From: Cochliopodium minus
Taxonomy: Eukaryota; Discosea; Himatismenida; Cochliopodiidae
Length of the DNA: 64,000 nucleotides
Direction: 5' to 3'
NCBI GenBank assembly: GCA_024220525.1
Contig: JAMYWO010000135.1
Coordinates: 26,526 to 90,525 of the forward strand
The translations under genes and the position numbers were made by a program. A model generated the notes under the pieces. The model ran no database searches. It worked only from the letters and a program-made list of their open reading frames with translations, and was not told the origin of the DNA. This document shows, in pieces, positions 45,065 to 55,782 of this stretch (position 1 is the stretch's first letter; each line of letters begins with the position of its first letter).

Positions 45065-47967
45065 ATGATTAGAAAACCAACTGTGAGCAAACCTAAAGCC
45101 ACACCAAAGCCAAAGTATTCAAAAGAGCAAAAAATAGAATTTGCATTAAAGGTTTTAATAAAAACAAAAATTTTTCAATTAATTTTTTCAATTTATTTTT
45201 AAATTTATTTTTTAATTTATTTTTTACTTTTTTTTTATTTTCAGAAAATGGGAGTAACACCATCTCAACCACCTAAAATTAGTAATCCTGTAAAAATAGA
45301 GAACAACACAAAGATAGAGAACAATGTCAACATTACAGATAATTCCCCTCCTAAGGGTATTCCTCCCAAGCTTGTACGTAGGAATTCTCCTCCTAAAATC
45401 GTCAAGGGAAGTTTGTCAAGAACTTTGTCCAAGACCAAAAAGAATGCCACAAAGCATGCTCAACAAGAAACCACTGTTGGTAAATCTTATTTGTCTTTTT
45501 TTTTCTGAGAGAATTTTGTAACAAAAAAAATAATAGAAAAAATTACAAAAATAAAATCGTGATAAGCTTACTTTTCATTTAATATTGGAAAAATGAAAGA
45601 ATAAATCATTGAATTATTTTTATTACATATCAATTCTATGAAAAAATTAAATTTACTAAAAATGAATCATCCCTTTTAATTCTGTTTATAACAAACATAA
45701 ATTTATATTTGTTATTTAAAATATATTTTATTCTTTCAAAGTTAATTTATTTTTTTTTAATTAAGACATCTCAAACACCAATGTGGTGAGACTTTTCTCT
45801 CATCTTTCTCCGCAATACGAGAAAATATACATGAGCTACAAAGAAGAGCTCAAAACCAACATCATTTCGAAGGAGATCCACCATTCCATCATGCAAATCG
45901 CTTACAAGTATTCCGACAGGTCCCTCACTGGCTCTAATTCGAGGTGCATTGCTTTGTTGGAGGCTTTCAGAGATGCCATCAATGATTTCGATTTGTTCAA
46001 GCATGGTGGAAATAATTTGAGAGGCAATTTTCATATTTTTCTTCGATCAATTTTTTTTTTTTAACCTTATTCAATTTATGTACATATTAAAAAAGAATAT
46101 TTTTTCTTGTGATTTTTCGTGGATTCTTCAATAAAATTTTAATTTTAAATTTTTCTTCAACAATATTTTTTTTTTAACCTTATTCAATATATGTACATAT
46201 ATATATTTTTTTATTTTAATTCATAATTTTTTAATTTATAATTTTTTTTATTTTTTTTTGATTTTTAAAATTTAATTTTTTTTTAAAGGATCCACCATTT
46301 TTGTTTGGTCCACTTCCTTTGAGCAATACCAAAAGAAGCAGATTCAGTTTGTCAGCCAGTTTCGCCCCATCTCCATTCCGATGGGTAATGCTATCAACTT
46401 CCTCAAAAAAAAAATATCGGAGCTGAACGGAAAAGTAAAACAAAAAAATTAAAATAATAAAAAATTAGATAAAAAATAGAAAAAATAAAATTCAAATTAA
46501 AAAAAAAAGAAAAAAAATAAAATTTAAAAAAATTAAAATTAGATAAAAAAAAATTAAATTCAAAAATTTTATTTTTGACAGTCGGAAAAAGAGTCCAAAG
46601 AGTATTTGATCGACCAGATCGATAAGTTCATCAATGAGAGGATTGTTGTTGCGGATGAATTGATCTCGAAATATGGGGAAGAGAGAATCGTAGATGGTAA
46701 AAAGAAAAAATACTTTAACATTTCATTTCTTCTTATTTTTTTACTTAATATTATTTTTTATTCATTATTTTCAATTTAAAATTTCAATTAATATTTTCAA
46801 TTTTTATTAATTTTATTATTTATTTATTTTTATATGTTTTATATTTTATATTTTTTTATTTTTTTATTATTTATTTTTTTTTTAAATTTTAAATTTTAAA
46901 TTTTTTATTTTTTTTTTTAATATCTTAATTTTTTTTACTTACGACTTTCATTTTTTCATTTTTTTTAATTTATTACTTCTCAGGAGACGTAATTGTCGTT
47001 TATGGAGCTTCTTCAGTAGTCGAAAAGACAATAGTTCAGGCCTATTCTTTGGGCAAAAAATTTGAAATTGTTATAGTGGATTCCAGGCCCAACTTAGAAG
47101 GGAAATCCATTTTGAAAAATCTCACCAAACAAAAAATCCCTTGTACCTACGTTTTCTTAAATGCCATTTCTTATGTCATGAAGAGGTAAAAATATTTATT
47201 TTTTCTTTCATTTTTTTGTTTTTTTGAATTTATCTTTATATTTTACAATTTTTATTTAAAAATTTATTTTGTATGAATTTTGAATTTTAATTCATTTATT
47301 TATTCTTATTTAATTTATTTTTATTTATTTTTATTTATTTTTATTTATTTTTATTTATTTTTATTTATTTTTATTTCATTTTATTTATTTTGGTTTTAAA
47401 TTAATTCATATTCATAGAACCACAAAAGTGTTTTTGGGAGCATACTCATTGTTGTCCAACGGAAATATGGTTTCTCGCTGTGGATCGTCCATGGTGGCAA
47501 TGATGGCCAAAGAGTACAACATCCCCGTTCTCCTCTGCTGCGAAACGTACAAGTTTTCTGAGAAGGTTCGTTTGGACAGCATCTGTGAGAACGAGTTGGC
47601 TGATCCCCTTCGGTTGTTGACTTCCATATGGCCTGAGGATACGTAAGATACTTATTTATTTTGTTTGTTTTATATTTTATTTTTATTTTTCTTTTATTTT
47701 TAAATTTATTTTATTTTTTATTTTTATTTTTTAAATAAGGTACCTTTTTTTTGTTCATATTTTTTTAATTTGTTTCATTTTCTTTATAAAAATAGTTCAA
47801 TTTCAAAGTATAAGGATAACGAAAACCTGCAACTCCTCAACCTTGTCTATGATCTGACCCCCATGGAATTTGTTACGATGGTCATTACCGAATTCGGTGT
47901 CATTCCTCCTTCCAGTTGTTATGTCGTCATCAGGGAGTACAATTATGAAGAAAACTATCTCTTGTGA
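45065..47967 (+). CDS. EIF2B4: Translation initiation factor eIF2B, delta subunit
   Basis: Eight exons with agreeing phases: 45065-45151, 45245-45479, 45766-46023, 46289-46434, 46582-46696, 46984-47185, 47418-47642, 47796-47967; 479 residues. After a basic, Pro/Ser-rich start comes the regulatory-subunit fold: RSLTGSNSRCIALLEAFRD, QFRPISIPMGNAINFL, VIVVYGASSVVEK, VFLGAYSLLSNGNMVSRCGS and YDLTPMEFVTMVITEFGVIP. The delta rather than alpha or beta subunit is indicated by the YADR-like and final VITEFG motifs. eIF2B recycles eIF2-GDP and is the target of the integrated stress response. The exon 3 donor reads GAG|GCAATT, so this is probably a GC-AG intron. Confidence 0.93.
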
Positions 47968-48129
47968 TCACTTTCAAACTTATTTGAATTTAAATTAAAT
48001 TGTTTCTAAAGAGTTTTCTTTCACCGCTCTTGGTTTTAATATTAGAATGATAAGATTGGTTAAAATTTAATAACACAGTTTAATTTGAAAATATTTATAC
48101 AAAAAAACATTCCCCTTGATTAAGCTCAT

Positions 48130-49392
48130 TCACTTTGGTTTTAAGAAGTGTTGAGAGAGAAACTTTATTATGAGGAGCAAAATTGGTTTGGGAGGCTTCT
48201 TGATTTTTTTGGATGTTTTCTCAAACGAGCATTTGGAAATCAACAGCAAAATAAAGGTTATCTTCTTGAATTTTTTGGGGAAATATTTGTGTAAGTTTTG
48301 ATTCTTTGGAATAAATTTTATAACATAATTTTAAACAAAAAAAAAAAAAAGAATAAAAATATTTTTACCCCTTTATTAAAAAAAAACAACATTCTTGATG
48401 TTAACATGTAGTTTTTTTTTTTTTTACATTCTCTTTTCTCATACGTGTCTTTCAAGAACACTTGTAAATTGTTTTTTTTGTCCTTTTCATTGAACCATTG
48501 ATAAGAGGTTTTACCTTCAGAGTCTTTAACTGTTCGGTAATTTTTTATTATTTTATTCATCGTTTTTTAAATATTTATTTTAAACAAGTTTTTAATTTTT
48601 TATTGAAATTATTTTTTTACTGTTCGGATCAGCTCCATAACTTATCATTAACAAGATTAATTCTTTTTTTTCAAAATCTTTTCTTGAATCAGCAAGGTAG
48701 ACAAAAGGAGAATGACCACAGCTATTTTGTAAATTAGGATTAGCCTTATTATCCAGCAACTTTTTTACAATGTTAAATCTGTGAAATTAAATTGATTAAA
48801 ATTTCAAAAAAAAAAAAAATTTAAAATTGAATCAAAATTAAATAAGAAATAAGAAATAAGAAATAATAAATTAGTTTTGACAAAAAGTAAGTTGTCAATC
48901 ATAGCAAAAAAAAGATTGTAGGAGAGTTGTATAAGATTCAGATTTTTATCACCATTATTCTAAATTAAATGCCATGTATTTAAATAAATGTTTAACAATT
49001 TTCATGTAGCAACTTTAAAAATACATAATATTCTCGTTCAAAATGTTTGTTTCAAATTTATAAGACACCTTTGTTTAATATGTTTCAATTAATATGTTTA
49101 ATTGAAATAACTCATATATAAAATGTTAATTGTATCAATTATTTTTTATGTAACCTTCCTGTGAACAAGGCCATGTGTAATCCTGTATCACCATTCGTGC
49201 CTGGTTCATTCAAATCAAACTTGGGGTCGTTTATCATTTTATCAACACCCCATTCATTACCTGCTTTGCAAAGATCATATAATTTCTGTCCCTTATCGGT
49301 CGATATAAGAGCTATTTTAATTTCTTTTTGAAAATATATTCATATTGTATTTTATGATCCTTACTATCTTTAGTTCGAAAAATTTCTTTCAT
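48130..49392 (-). CDS. Ankyrin-repeat protein with shared C-terminal module (ANK2)
   Basis: About six exons: 49392-49365 (MKEIFRTKD), 49323-49155, about 48962-48890, about 48786-48631, about 48532-48371 and about 48312-48130; the inner limits are approximate. A strong GTAAGG donor after codon 9 explains what would otherwise look like a frame break. Ankyrin repeats: YDLCKAGNEWGVDKMIND, GDTGLHMALFTGR, IVKKLLDNKANPNLQNSCGH and ISYGADPN. The last exon is the shared module (LHKYFPKKFKKITFILLL ... PPKPILLLIIKFLS). About 220 residues. Its ATG lies only 29 bases from the ATG of the divergent gene ANK3. Confidence 0.65.
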
Positions 49393-49421
49393 TTTGCTAT
49401 TTCCCATTTTTTTTTTTTTTT
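49393..49421. promoter_or_regulatory. 29-base gap between divergent start codons
   Basis: The only sequence between the ATGs of ANK2 (minus) and ANK3 (plus) is a T-rich tract. Promoters must overlap the other gene's coding region, or the starts used in vivo lie elsewhere. Confidence 0.4.
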
Positions 49422-50961
49422 ATGAAAAAAAACTGGAAGAGTTTATCAAGCAATTGATCAAAGATAATCCCAATAAATATTGGGATGACATTAGGAATCA
49501 ACCTCCCTTGAATTATCTATTAAATTGCAATTCTCTCGATATTGAATCTGTAAGAGTATTGATCAAAATGAAAGCAGATGTAAATTTGATAGATAGATCT
49601 AGAAAAACACCCTTGCAAATAGTTTGTGATAATGATTTGAATGGGGAAAATAAAGAGGAATATTTGAAATTATTGATAGAAAATGAAGCGGATGTGAATT
49701 TAAAAAGTTCATCATCAAATTACAAAAATACACTCCTCCATATAATGATAGAAAAGAAAATGGCTACAAAAGAAATGATCAAATATGTGGTGGAGAAAAA
49801 AGCAGATTTGAATCAAAAAGACAGCAGGGAGATGACCCCATTCCATATGATCTGCTCCAATCATGAAGATTTGGATCAGATAAAAGAGTTTGTAGAATAC
49901 AAAGCGGATATCAAAAGGGCGAATGGATATGGAGATACGCCGTTACACATCTATTGCAGAAAATCGATAATAGTATGAATGTGATCAAATATATGATCGA
50001 AAAGAAAGTTTCTATCAATGCTGATAACAAAAACATGAATACGCCTCTTCACATTTTGTGTGAAAGGGAAAACATCAGTGCAGAAATGATCAAATATTTC
50101 GTCGAAAATAAAGCAAGCGTAAACATAAAAGGGGACAATGGCAAATCGGCTTTGAGTGTCATTTGCAAGAATGAAACTTTCGATTTAGAAATGGTAAAAG
50201 TGTTGATTGAAAACAAAATGAATGTAAACCTCATTGACCAAAACGGAAACAACGCACTCAATTTTGCCTGTAAAAATAAGAATATGTCTTTTGAAGTTTT
50301 GAAATACTTGGTAGATTCCAAAATGGATGTGAATCAGAGAAATAATGTTTCTGGATCAACTCCTCTCATCAGAATCTGCAAAAAATCCAAAATTAGTTTG
50401 GAGATGATAAAATATTTGGTTGAAAACAAAAGCAATGTCAACGCTTCTCTTATTGACCATCCTAAAAATACTTGTTTCTACTTTTCTCTTTTCAACAAAA
50501 ATGTTTCGCTTGACATTCTAAAGTTTTTGATTGAAAGTAAATCTACTTTGATGACAAAAGGGAATGATTTATTGATCTATAATTATATCTCTTTATCTTC
50601 CATAATTACAGAAGAAACGTTGATAACACTGCTTGCTCATCAAAGGTCCCACTTCAGATTAGAATTGCCCGAAGCTAAAGAAAATATTCTCGCTTTGTTT
50701 TCTGATTTCAAAAAAGGAAAGTTGTGGAATGTGAAGAGAAACAAGTTTTTCTCACAAGGTGATCAAGAGGTTGTTCTCACTTTGTTTCTATCTTTAAAAT
50801 TGTTTTCTCAAGTAATAAGACATATTATCCCCAAACCTCTCATTCATGTTATTATCCAGTCAATTTTCTCTTTCGAAGAGGTGAGAAACTATGAACACAT
50901 AACAAAAAGAATAGAAGAAGAGGAAGATCAACTTTATGATTTGTTTGACAGTGATGAATAA
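49422..50961 (+). CDS. Ankyrin-repeat protein with shared C-terminal module (ANK3), frame broken
   Basis: Coding sequence about 515 residues long with roughly eleven ankyrin repeats (RKTPLQIVCDNDLNGENK, TPLHILCERENISAEMIKY, NALNFACKNKNMSFEVLKYL) and the shared module at the end (WNVKRNKFFSQGDQEVV ... IIPKPLIHVIIQ), then an acidic tail. Two departures from a clean frame: the likely ATG (49422) is one base out of frame across a run of eight A, and near 49965 the frame shifts once in the middle of a repeat (CRK|...MNVIKYMIEKK). A 32-base intron could bypass the second but would cut out good repeat sequence. Either indel errors in A-runs or early decay. Confidence 0.65.
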
Positions 50962-51034
50962 AAAAAAAAAAAAAGCTTTTTATTTAAATTTATTTTAATC
51001 AAAGCAAATATAACTTAATATGTTAAGCATTTGA

Positions 51035-51691
51035 TTATTTATGATTACAAAATCCTTCGTGGAAACACAATGGAATGAAAAGGGTGTTATTTTTTTCGCA
51101 TAATCTCATACGCTCAAATAGATCCTCCCTAGTATAGGATTTTACTTTAGGAACCTCGATATGCTCTTGGATATCTTCAAAGGTATTATTCATATCAACC
51201 CCATTGAGACCACCATCGATATTGGATTCCATTGGGATATCTAATCCTCCAAGAGGTTCACTTTCTTCAGTTGTGATTTCAATTTCAGTTGTCTCTCCAG
51301 TCAAAGGATCGTATTTGTGGAGGAATCTTCTCCATTTCTTCACTTGGCCATCCCAACTTCTTTTGCTGCATACTTGATCTTTAGGTGGGGTAACCATATG
51401 TTGATTAGTTCTTTGGTCCTTAGGAACTAGTTTAATATAATTGTTGTATTCAGGTGTTTTCTTTCCTATTTATAAAAAATATCGTTATTATATTCTAAAG
51501 AATGATTAATAATTTATAAAATTCGTTATCTGTGGATCAATTTTTTTATCAAATATTCTCAATTTTTTACCAAGCAATACTTGTTTTTCTCTTTGTACTA
51601 ATCTTTGTTCATTTGTTTCTTTGGATGTAGTATTCAAAAAGTTAGGATATAAATTTTTGGTGTGAGGCTGGTTTTTTTGGATATCGGTCAT
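51035..51691 (-). CDS. SLBP: Histone mRNA stem-loop-binding protein (SLBP)
   Basis: Exons 51691-51571 and 51465-51035, phase 1, 183 residues. The RNA-binding domain is spread over the splice and has the family landmarks in order: RLVQREKQVLLGKKTPEYNN, YIKLVPKDQR, then TPPKD and SKRSWDGQVKKWRRFLHKYD. SLBP binds the 3' stem-loop of replication-dependent histone mRNAs and controls their processing and translation. The C-terminal part after DPLTGE is acidic (EITTEESEPLGGLD) and ends in CFHEGFCNHK. The N-terminus is much shorter than in animals. Confidence 0.88.
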
Positions 51692-51854
51692 TTCTTTTTG
51701 CTAAACTTTTGGACAATGCTTTTTTTTTAATTTTAAAATGTGTTGATGAATAACTGAAAAAAAAGATTTTTTTAAAAAAGGCGGCAAGAATAATATGAAA
51801 TAATATCGTTAAATAATTGAATACTTTTTATTTACAAAATTAATAACGTTATAA

Positions 51855-52967
51855 TTAATTATCATCAAACTGGACAATTTGAGGAGCATCTTCATCCATA
51901 TCAACAGAATCGAAAACGAGATGGAATTTCCTCTCCAAGAAAGATTTAAGGGAGAAGATCTTGGTTTTCAAAAGAGGAAGGAAAGAATTATCGAAATCCT
52001 CATTGATCTCCTTAAAAATGGCTCCAAAAGCTTTCTGTAAGAAATCAGAGCCAGTGAATTCATCAATAAAGAAATCATCCTCCACCTGCTCCATCTGAAC
52101 GTGGAAGTTATCAATGAAACATCCGAAAAGCTCCTCCCGAGAGGATAATGCATCGAAACTGTTGCAAAACAAAGAAATGAAGCGCTTCCACTGTCTAAAT
52201 CCCTCAAAAGAAAAACAAAGGAGGAAAATGACGAATGAAAATTGAAATTCACCAATGAGATTCTCCTCGTTGTATTTATCAGTCAAAAGGAGATCTCCAA
52301 AGATGTTGGATCGATCCATACCGCATTGGGAGATCATCTTGGGCGTTGCATCTTTTGGGATATGTTTATCAGGGATGGTGGTCCAAAAGATGGTGTTTTT
52401 GTTTTTGGGTGGTTCCTTCTCTATATCTTCTTTTGTGAATTCTGGGAAGACACCTTTTTTGGATTTGGATGAAGTTATCTTTTCATCGTCGATATCTATG
52501 AGAGGAGAGATCTTTTTGCTAATGGGATCCAATTTGTCCAATATTCCATCGATTTTGCTGCTCAACAATTTCCATCTCGCATGCAGCTCGAATGGATATG
52601 CTCCCAGATTGCTATCGAAATCGAATTTCCTCACCCCCATCGCATATCTCTTCGCTTCTTCCTCCTCTACATCACATATATCTTCTTGCTCCTTATCCCA
52701 TCTCTTTACTATCACCTCTCCCTTCTCTTTTATTCTAAAAAAGAAGCCACTCCTAATAGAATTGGATGCCGTATCTTGATTTGTGGATATCAAGTTATAA
52801 TAGAGGAAATGCAGGCCCAAGGGTATCATTTTGATCCCTTTAAAATTATTTCCTATCAACCAGTGCTTCATATTCAGTCCCATCACTGATGATTCCGGAA
52901 AATCCAATATCAATATTGTACCTCCCTCTTCATTCAATCTATTTGCCTCATCTTGAGAAATATTCAT
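51855..52967 (-). CDS. AAR2: AAR2 splicing factor (U5 snRNP assembly)
   Basis: Single exon, 370 residues. The N-terminal beta domain reads GGTILILDFPESSVMGLNM then WLIGNNFKGIKMIPLGLHF, the AAR2 signature; the C-terminal helical domain contains GEFQFSFVIFLLCFSFEGF then QWKRFISLF. AAR2 holds Prp8 in a cytoplasmic U5 precursor and prevents Brr2 from binding until the particle reaches the nucleus. It lies between SLBP and ATG4 on the same strand, with its stop about 160 bases from the SLBP start. Start MNISQDEAN, with no intron. Confidence 0.9.
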   Translation of the reverse strand: MNISQDEANRLNEEGGTILILDFPESSVMGLNMKHWLIGNNFKGIKMIPLGLHFLYYNLISTNQDTASNSIRSGFFFRIKEKGEVIVKRWDKEQEDICDVEEEEAKRYAMGVRKFDFDSNLGAYPFELHARWKLLSSKIDGILDKLDPISKKISPLIDIDDEKITSSKSKKGVFPEFTKEDIEKEPPKNKNTIFWTTIPDKHIPKDATPKMISQCGMDRSNIFGDLLLTDKYNEENLIGEFQFSFVIFLLCFSFEGFRQWKRFISLFCNSFDALSSREELFGCFIDNFHVQMEQVEDDFFIDEFTGSDFLQKAFGAIFKEINEDFDNSFLPLLKTKIFSLKSFLERKFHLVFDSVDMDEDAPQIVQFDDN

Positions 52968-53107
52968 TTTTTTTTATTTTTTTGAGAAAATGTTGATTTT
53001 CGTAATATGATTAATCTTTTGGATGAATTGTTGTTAAATAGTTGATTCCATGGATATCAATATAATTAAAACTTTTGAGATTAAATTAATTTATTTATAC
53101 ATTAAAT

Positions 53108-54910
53108 TTAAATAATGACCAAATCTTCAAATTCAGTATCATTTGTTTCTTGAAAGTTCTCATATACAGGAGAGTTTTCTTCGCATGAAAAAATGAGGAT
53201 TTCTTTGTAGTCTTGCTTCTTTTTGATGGACTGAAAGAAATGATCGAATTGGGTGACGTTGCTAAAGTAGAACCCAATCGACATAGAAGGATCCATGTCA
53301 CTCATTTTCATTTGGCCAAAACGATTCAAATGGAAAGTCTTTAATAGAAAATTTAAAAATAAATAAAAATGTTGATAATAAATAATGAAGAAAAAACTTA
53401 GTTTAAATGAATAAAAATAATTTCTTTTTTTACAGAGGAATCGAAATAATCTGATAGAGATACACTGCTCTGGTTATAGTGAGGATCCATATACAAAACA
53501 TTTTCACCTTGATAACCAAAAAAGTAAAGTGAAAAGTTTAAAGTGCCTCCAATGATGCCTAACATGAAAAAAATTTATAAAAAAATTTTTAAGACCAAAT
53601 TTTTCAAAGAAAAAAAAATAAAATTATTTAAATGAATAAAAAAATCAATTTTAGTTGTTTACCCACAAAGTGCTCCAATTCAAAACAAGTTTTGACAGAG
53701 TGGAGATACCTAGAGTTGATGTTCTCTAGCCCGATTCTCAGAGGCAACAACAAAAGAAGCCCCGAGTTGTTCTTCTTTTTAAAAGCTTCGAGAGCTTTGT
53801 TTCTGTAAATTGCACTGTTGTCTACGCTATAACAAACCATGTCGATATTATTGTTTTTATTGATCATTTCTCTTTCAAATCAAAATGAAAAAATATAAAA
53901 TAAAAAAACATGTTTGGAATAGAAAATTACTCTAAAACTTTGGAAACAGTAGAAGGGCCTAAAATTTTACAAAAAATTGATAAAAATGTGAAAAATTTCT
54001 TTTTACATTTAAAATTTATTCACTTTGTAATGAAAATTTTTTAAAAATTATTAACCTAGCCATTCCCCAACTTCTTTTCCGTACTTGGTTGCTGTATAAC
54101 ATATGTTGTGAATAGAAAAAGGGCTACTGTTCGAATCTTCAAAATATCTCAATATCTTTTTGTGTGAATCTGAGCCTCTTGAATCTTTGTCCAATACCCA
54201 ATCTAAAAAAAATTTAAAAAATTTAATATTTCGAAAAACACTCATAATTAAAATTGATGTTAAAATAAAAAATAAATAATAAAAAATTGAATAATTAACT
54301 AATTAATTTAAAATTATTTTTCCTCTTCCTTGATAATGAGCCATAAATGCTTGTGCCAAAAGCATCTTTTTTCCAATTTGAATTTATTAATTAATTTTTC
54401 CGATATTTTTTTTTATATTATTTACTTGCTTGAATATTCAATCGAAAAAATTAATTAGATTTCTAATGAATTTTATTTCTTATTCTTACTGATGATCTAA
54501 TTGTGCATCCCCATCCTGATTTATTTATCCTCACTTTTATATTAAAGGTTAAAATTAATTTTTTCTTTTTCTTACCAGCATCAGATACGAGATTGGTATC
54601 TCTTATTGGCTGGAATCCTTTTCGATAAGTCATCCATATTCTACTGGCCAAATCCATTTCGAAATAGATCATCTCCTTTTCATTCTTGGGGTTGTATTTT
54701 TTTGATAATAAATAAATATCCCCATTTTCTATTTGGTAATATTTGTGGAAGCAGGTTAATATAATCTTTTATTTTGTTCAATATTTTTAGAAAGGATTTA
54801 TTTTTACTCATTAGAGATTTATTGTTGAATGAATTGAATAAAATGAGTAAATTTTTAATGCTATAGAACAAAGAACAACAGTTATATTTCCAAAATTTTT
54901 TATCAAGCAT
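53108..54910 (-). CDS. ATG4: Autophagy cysteine protease ATG4, with one frame break and an odd splice site
   Basis: Spread over about eight exons. Landmarks in order: IYLLSKKYNPKNEKE; SRIWMTYRKGFQPI; SDAGWGCTIRSS, where the Cys is the active-site nucleophile; MLLAQAFMAHYQGRDW across a splice; SIHNICYTATKYGKEVGEWL; GPSTVSKVL; VCYSVDNSAIYRNKAL; GIIGGTLNFSLYFFGY and MDPHYNQSSVSL, which supply the catalytic Asp and His; and SMSIGFYFSN. The tail FEDLVII-stop looks like an Atg8-binding LIR. ATG4 trims and delipidates Atg8. Oddities: the N-terminal frame starting at 54910 (MLDKKFWKY) is shifted by one base from the following sequence near 54747, and the exon ending GGAAGAG is followed by GAAAAA instead of GTAAAA. 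Confidence 0.82.
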
Positions 54911-55782
54911 TTTTTTTTTTAATTTTTTTAAATAAGAAATAAATCAAAATTTCATTAAGATATCTAAAATAAAAAAAGAAAAAAAAAAGTACAAATGCAA
55001 CAAATATCATATTTATACAAAGAAGAATGTTTAGATTTGGTGCCATTAAGTTTTAAGGAATTAGAAAAGGAATGCCAGTAAAGGATTGTCAATTTTATGG
55101 GAGAAGAAGAAGTCGATCAACTGTGGCAATATAGAGGTGAAGCCTTATTAAACATCAGAAATGGATAAAACAATTTCCCTTTATCAAATTATTGGTGATA
55201 AATTTGCTAATTAAATGATTTTTGAAAGAAATTTATTCGAATTTGTTGCTATAGTTAAGTTTAACAGGATCTTGAACCTTTGAGGTTTAATTTCAAATTA
55301 ATTAATATTTAAAATATTATATTTAAATTAAATTTATTTTAAATGTTAATGGATTAATTTTCTCAATTGAATCACTTCTTGATTAAAATTATTTTTGATC
55401 ATTAATTGATTCCTTCATTAAAATATCCTATAACAAAAATAAATCTTTCTTATTTTTTTCTCAATAACAATCCTATTCAATAATACTAACAATATCATGT
55501 TAAATTTATATTTTTTTATTAATATTAAATCAAATAAAAAAAAAAAATTGATGCTCTTAAACTAATTTATTTAAAAAGAAAAAAATGATTATGTAATTTT
55601 CGAATGATATAAAGTGGGCCAACCTTCGCCGAGGTCTTTGCCACTTTAATAGTTGAAATAAGATTTTTTAATGATTTTTCTTTAAATAAATTAATACCTT
55701 CTCATAAGAAGCAGTACAATGCAAAATGAATTTAAATACGTTTTATTAAAATTATATAAATTGTTAAATTAATGTTTAAATC
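54911..55782. other. Intergenic stretch with a relic-like fragment
   Basis: On the plus strand at about 54994-55168 two short pieces in one frame, separated by a TAA (MQQISYLYKEECLDLVPLSF ... GEEEVDQLWQYRGEALLNI), look like old coding sequence. Beyond 55200 it is AT-rich with nothing recognisable. Confidence 0.3.

Noticed and set aside
47320-47400. TTTTATTTA array as a CRISPR-like repeat
   Set aside because: A plain microsatellite in an intron without unique spacers.
49323-49392. Frame break at the start of ANK2
   Set aside because: A GTAAGG donor and an AAAAAG acceptor make a short intron that restores the frame exactly.
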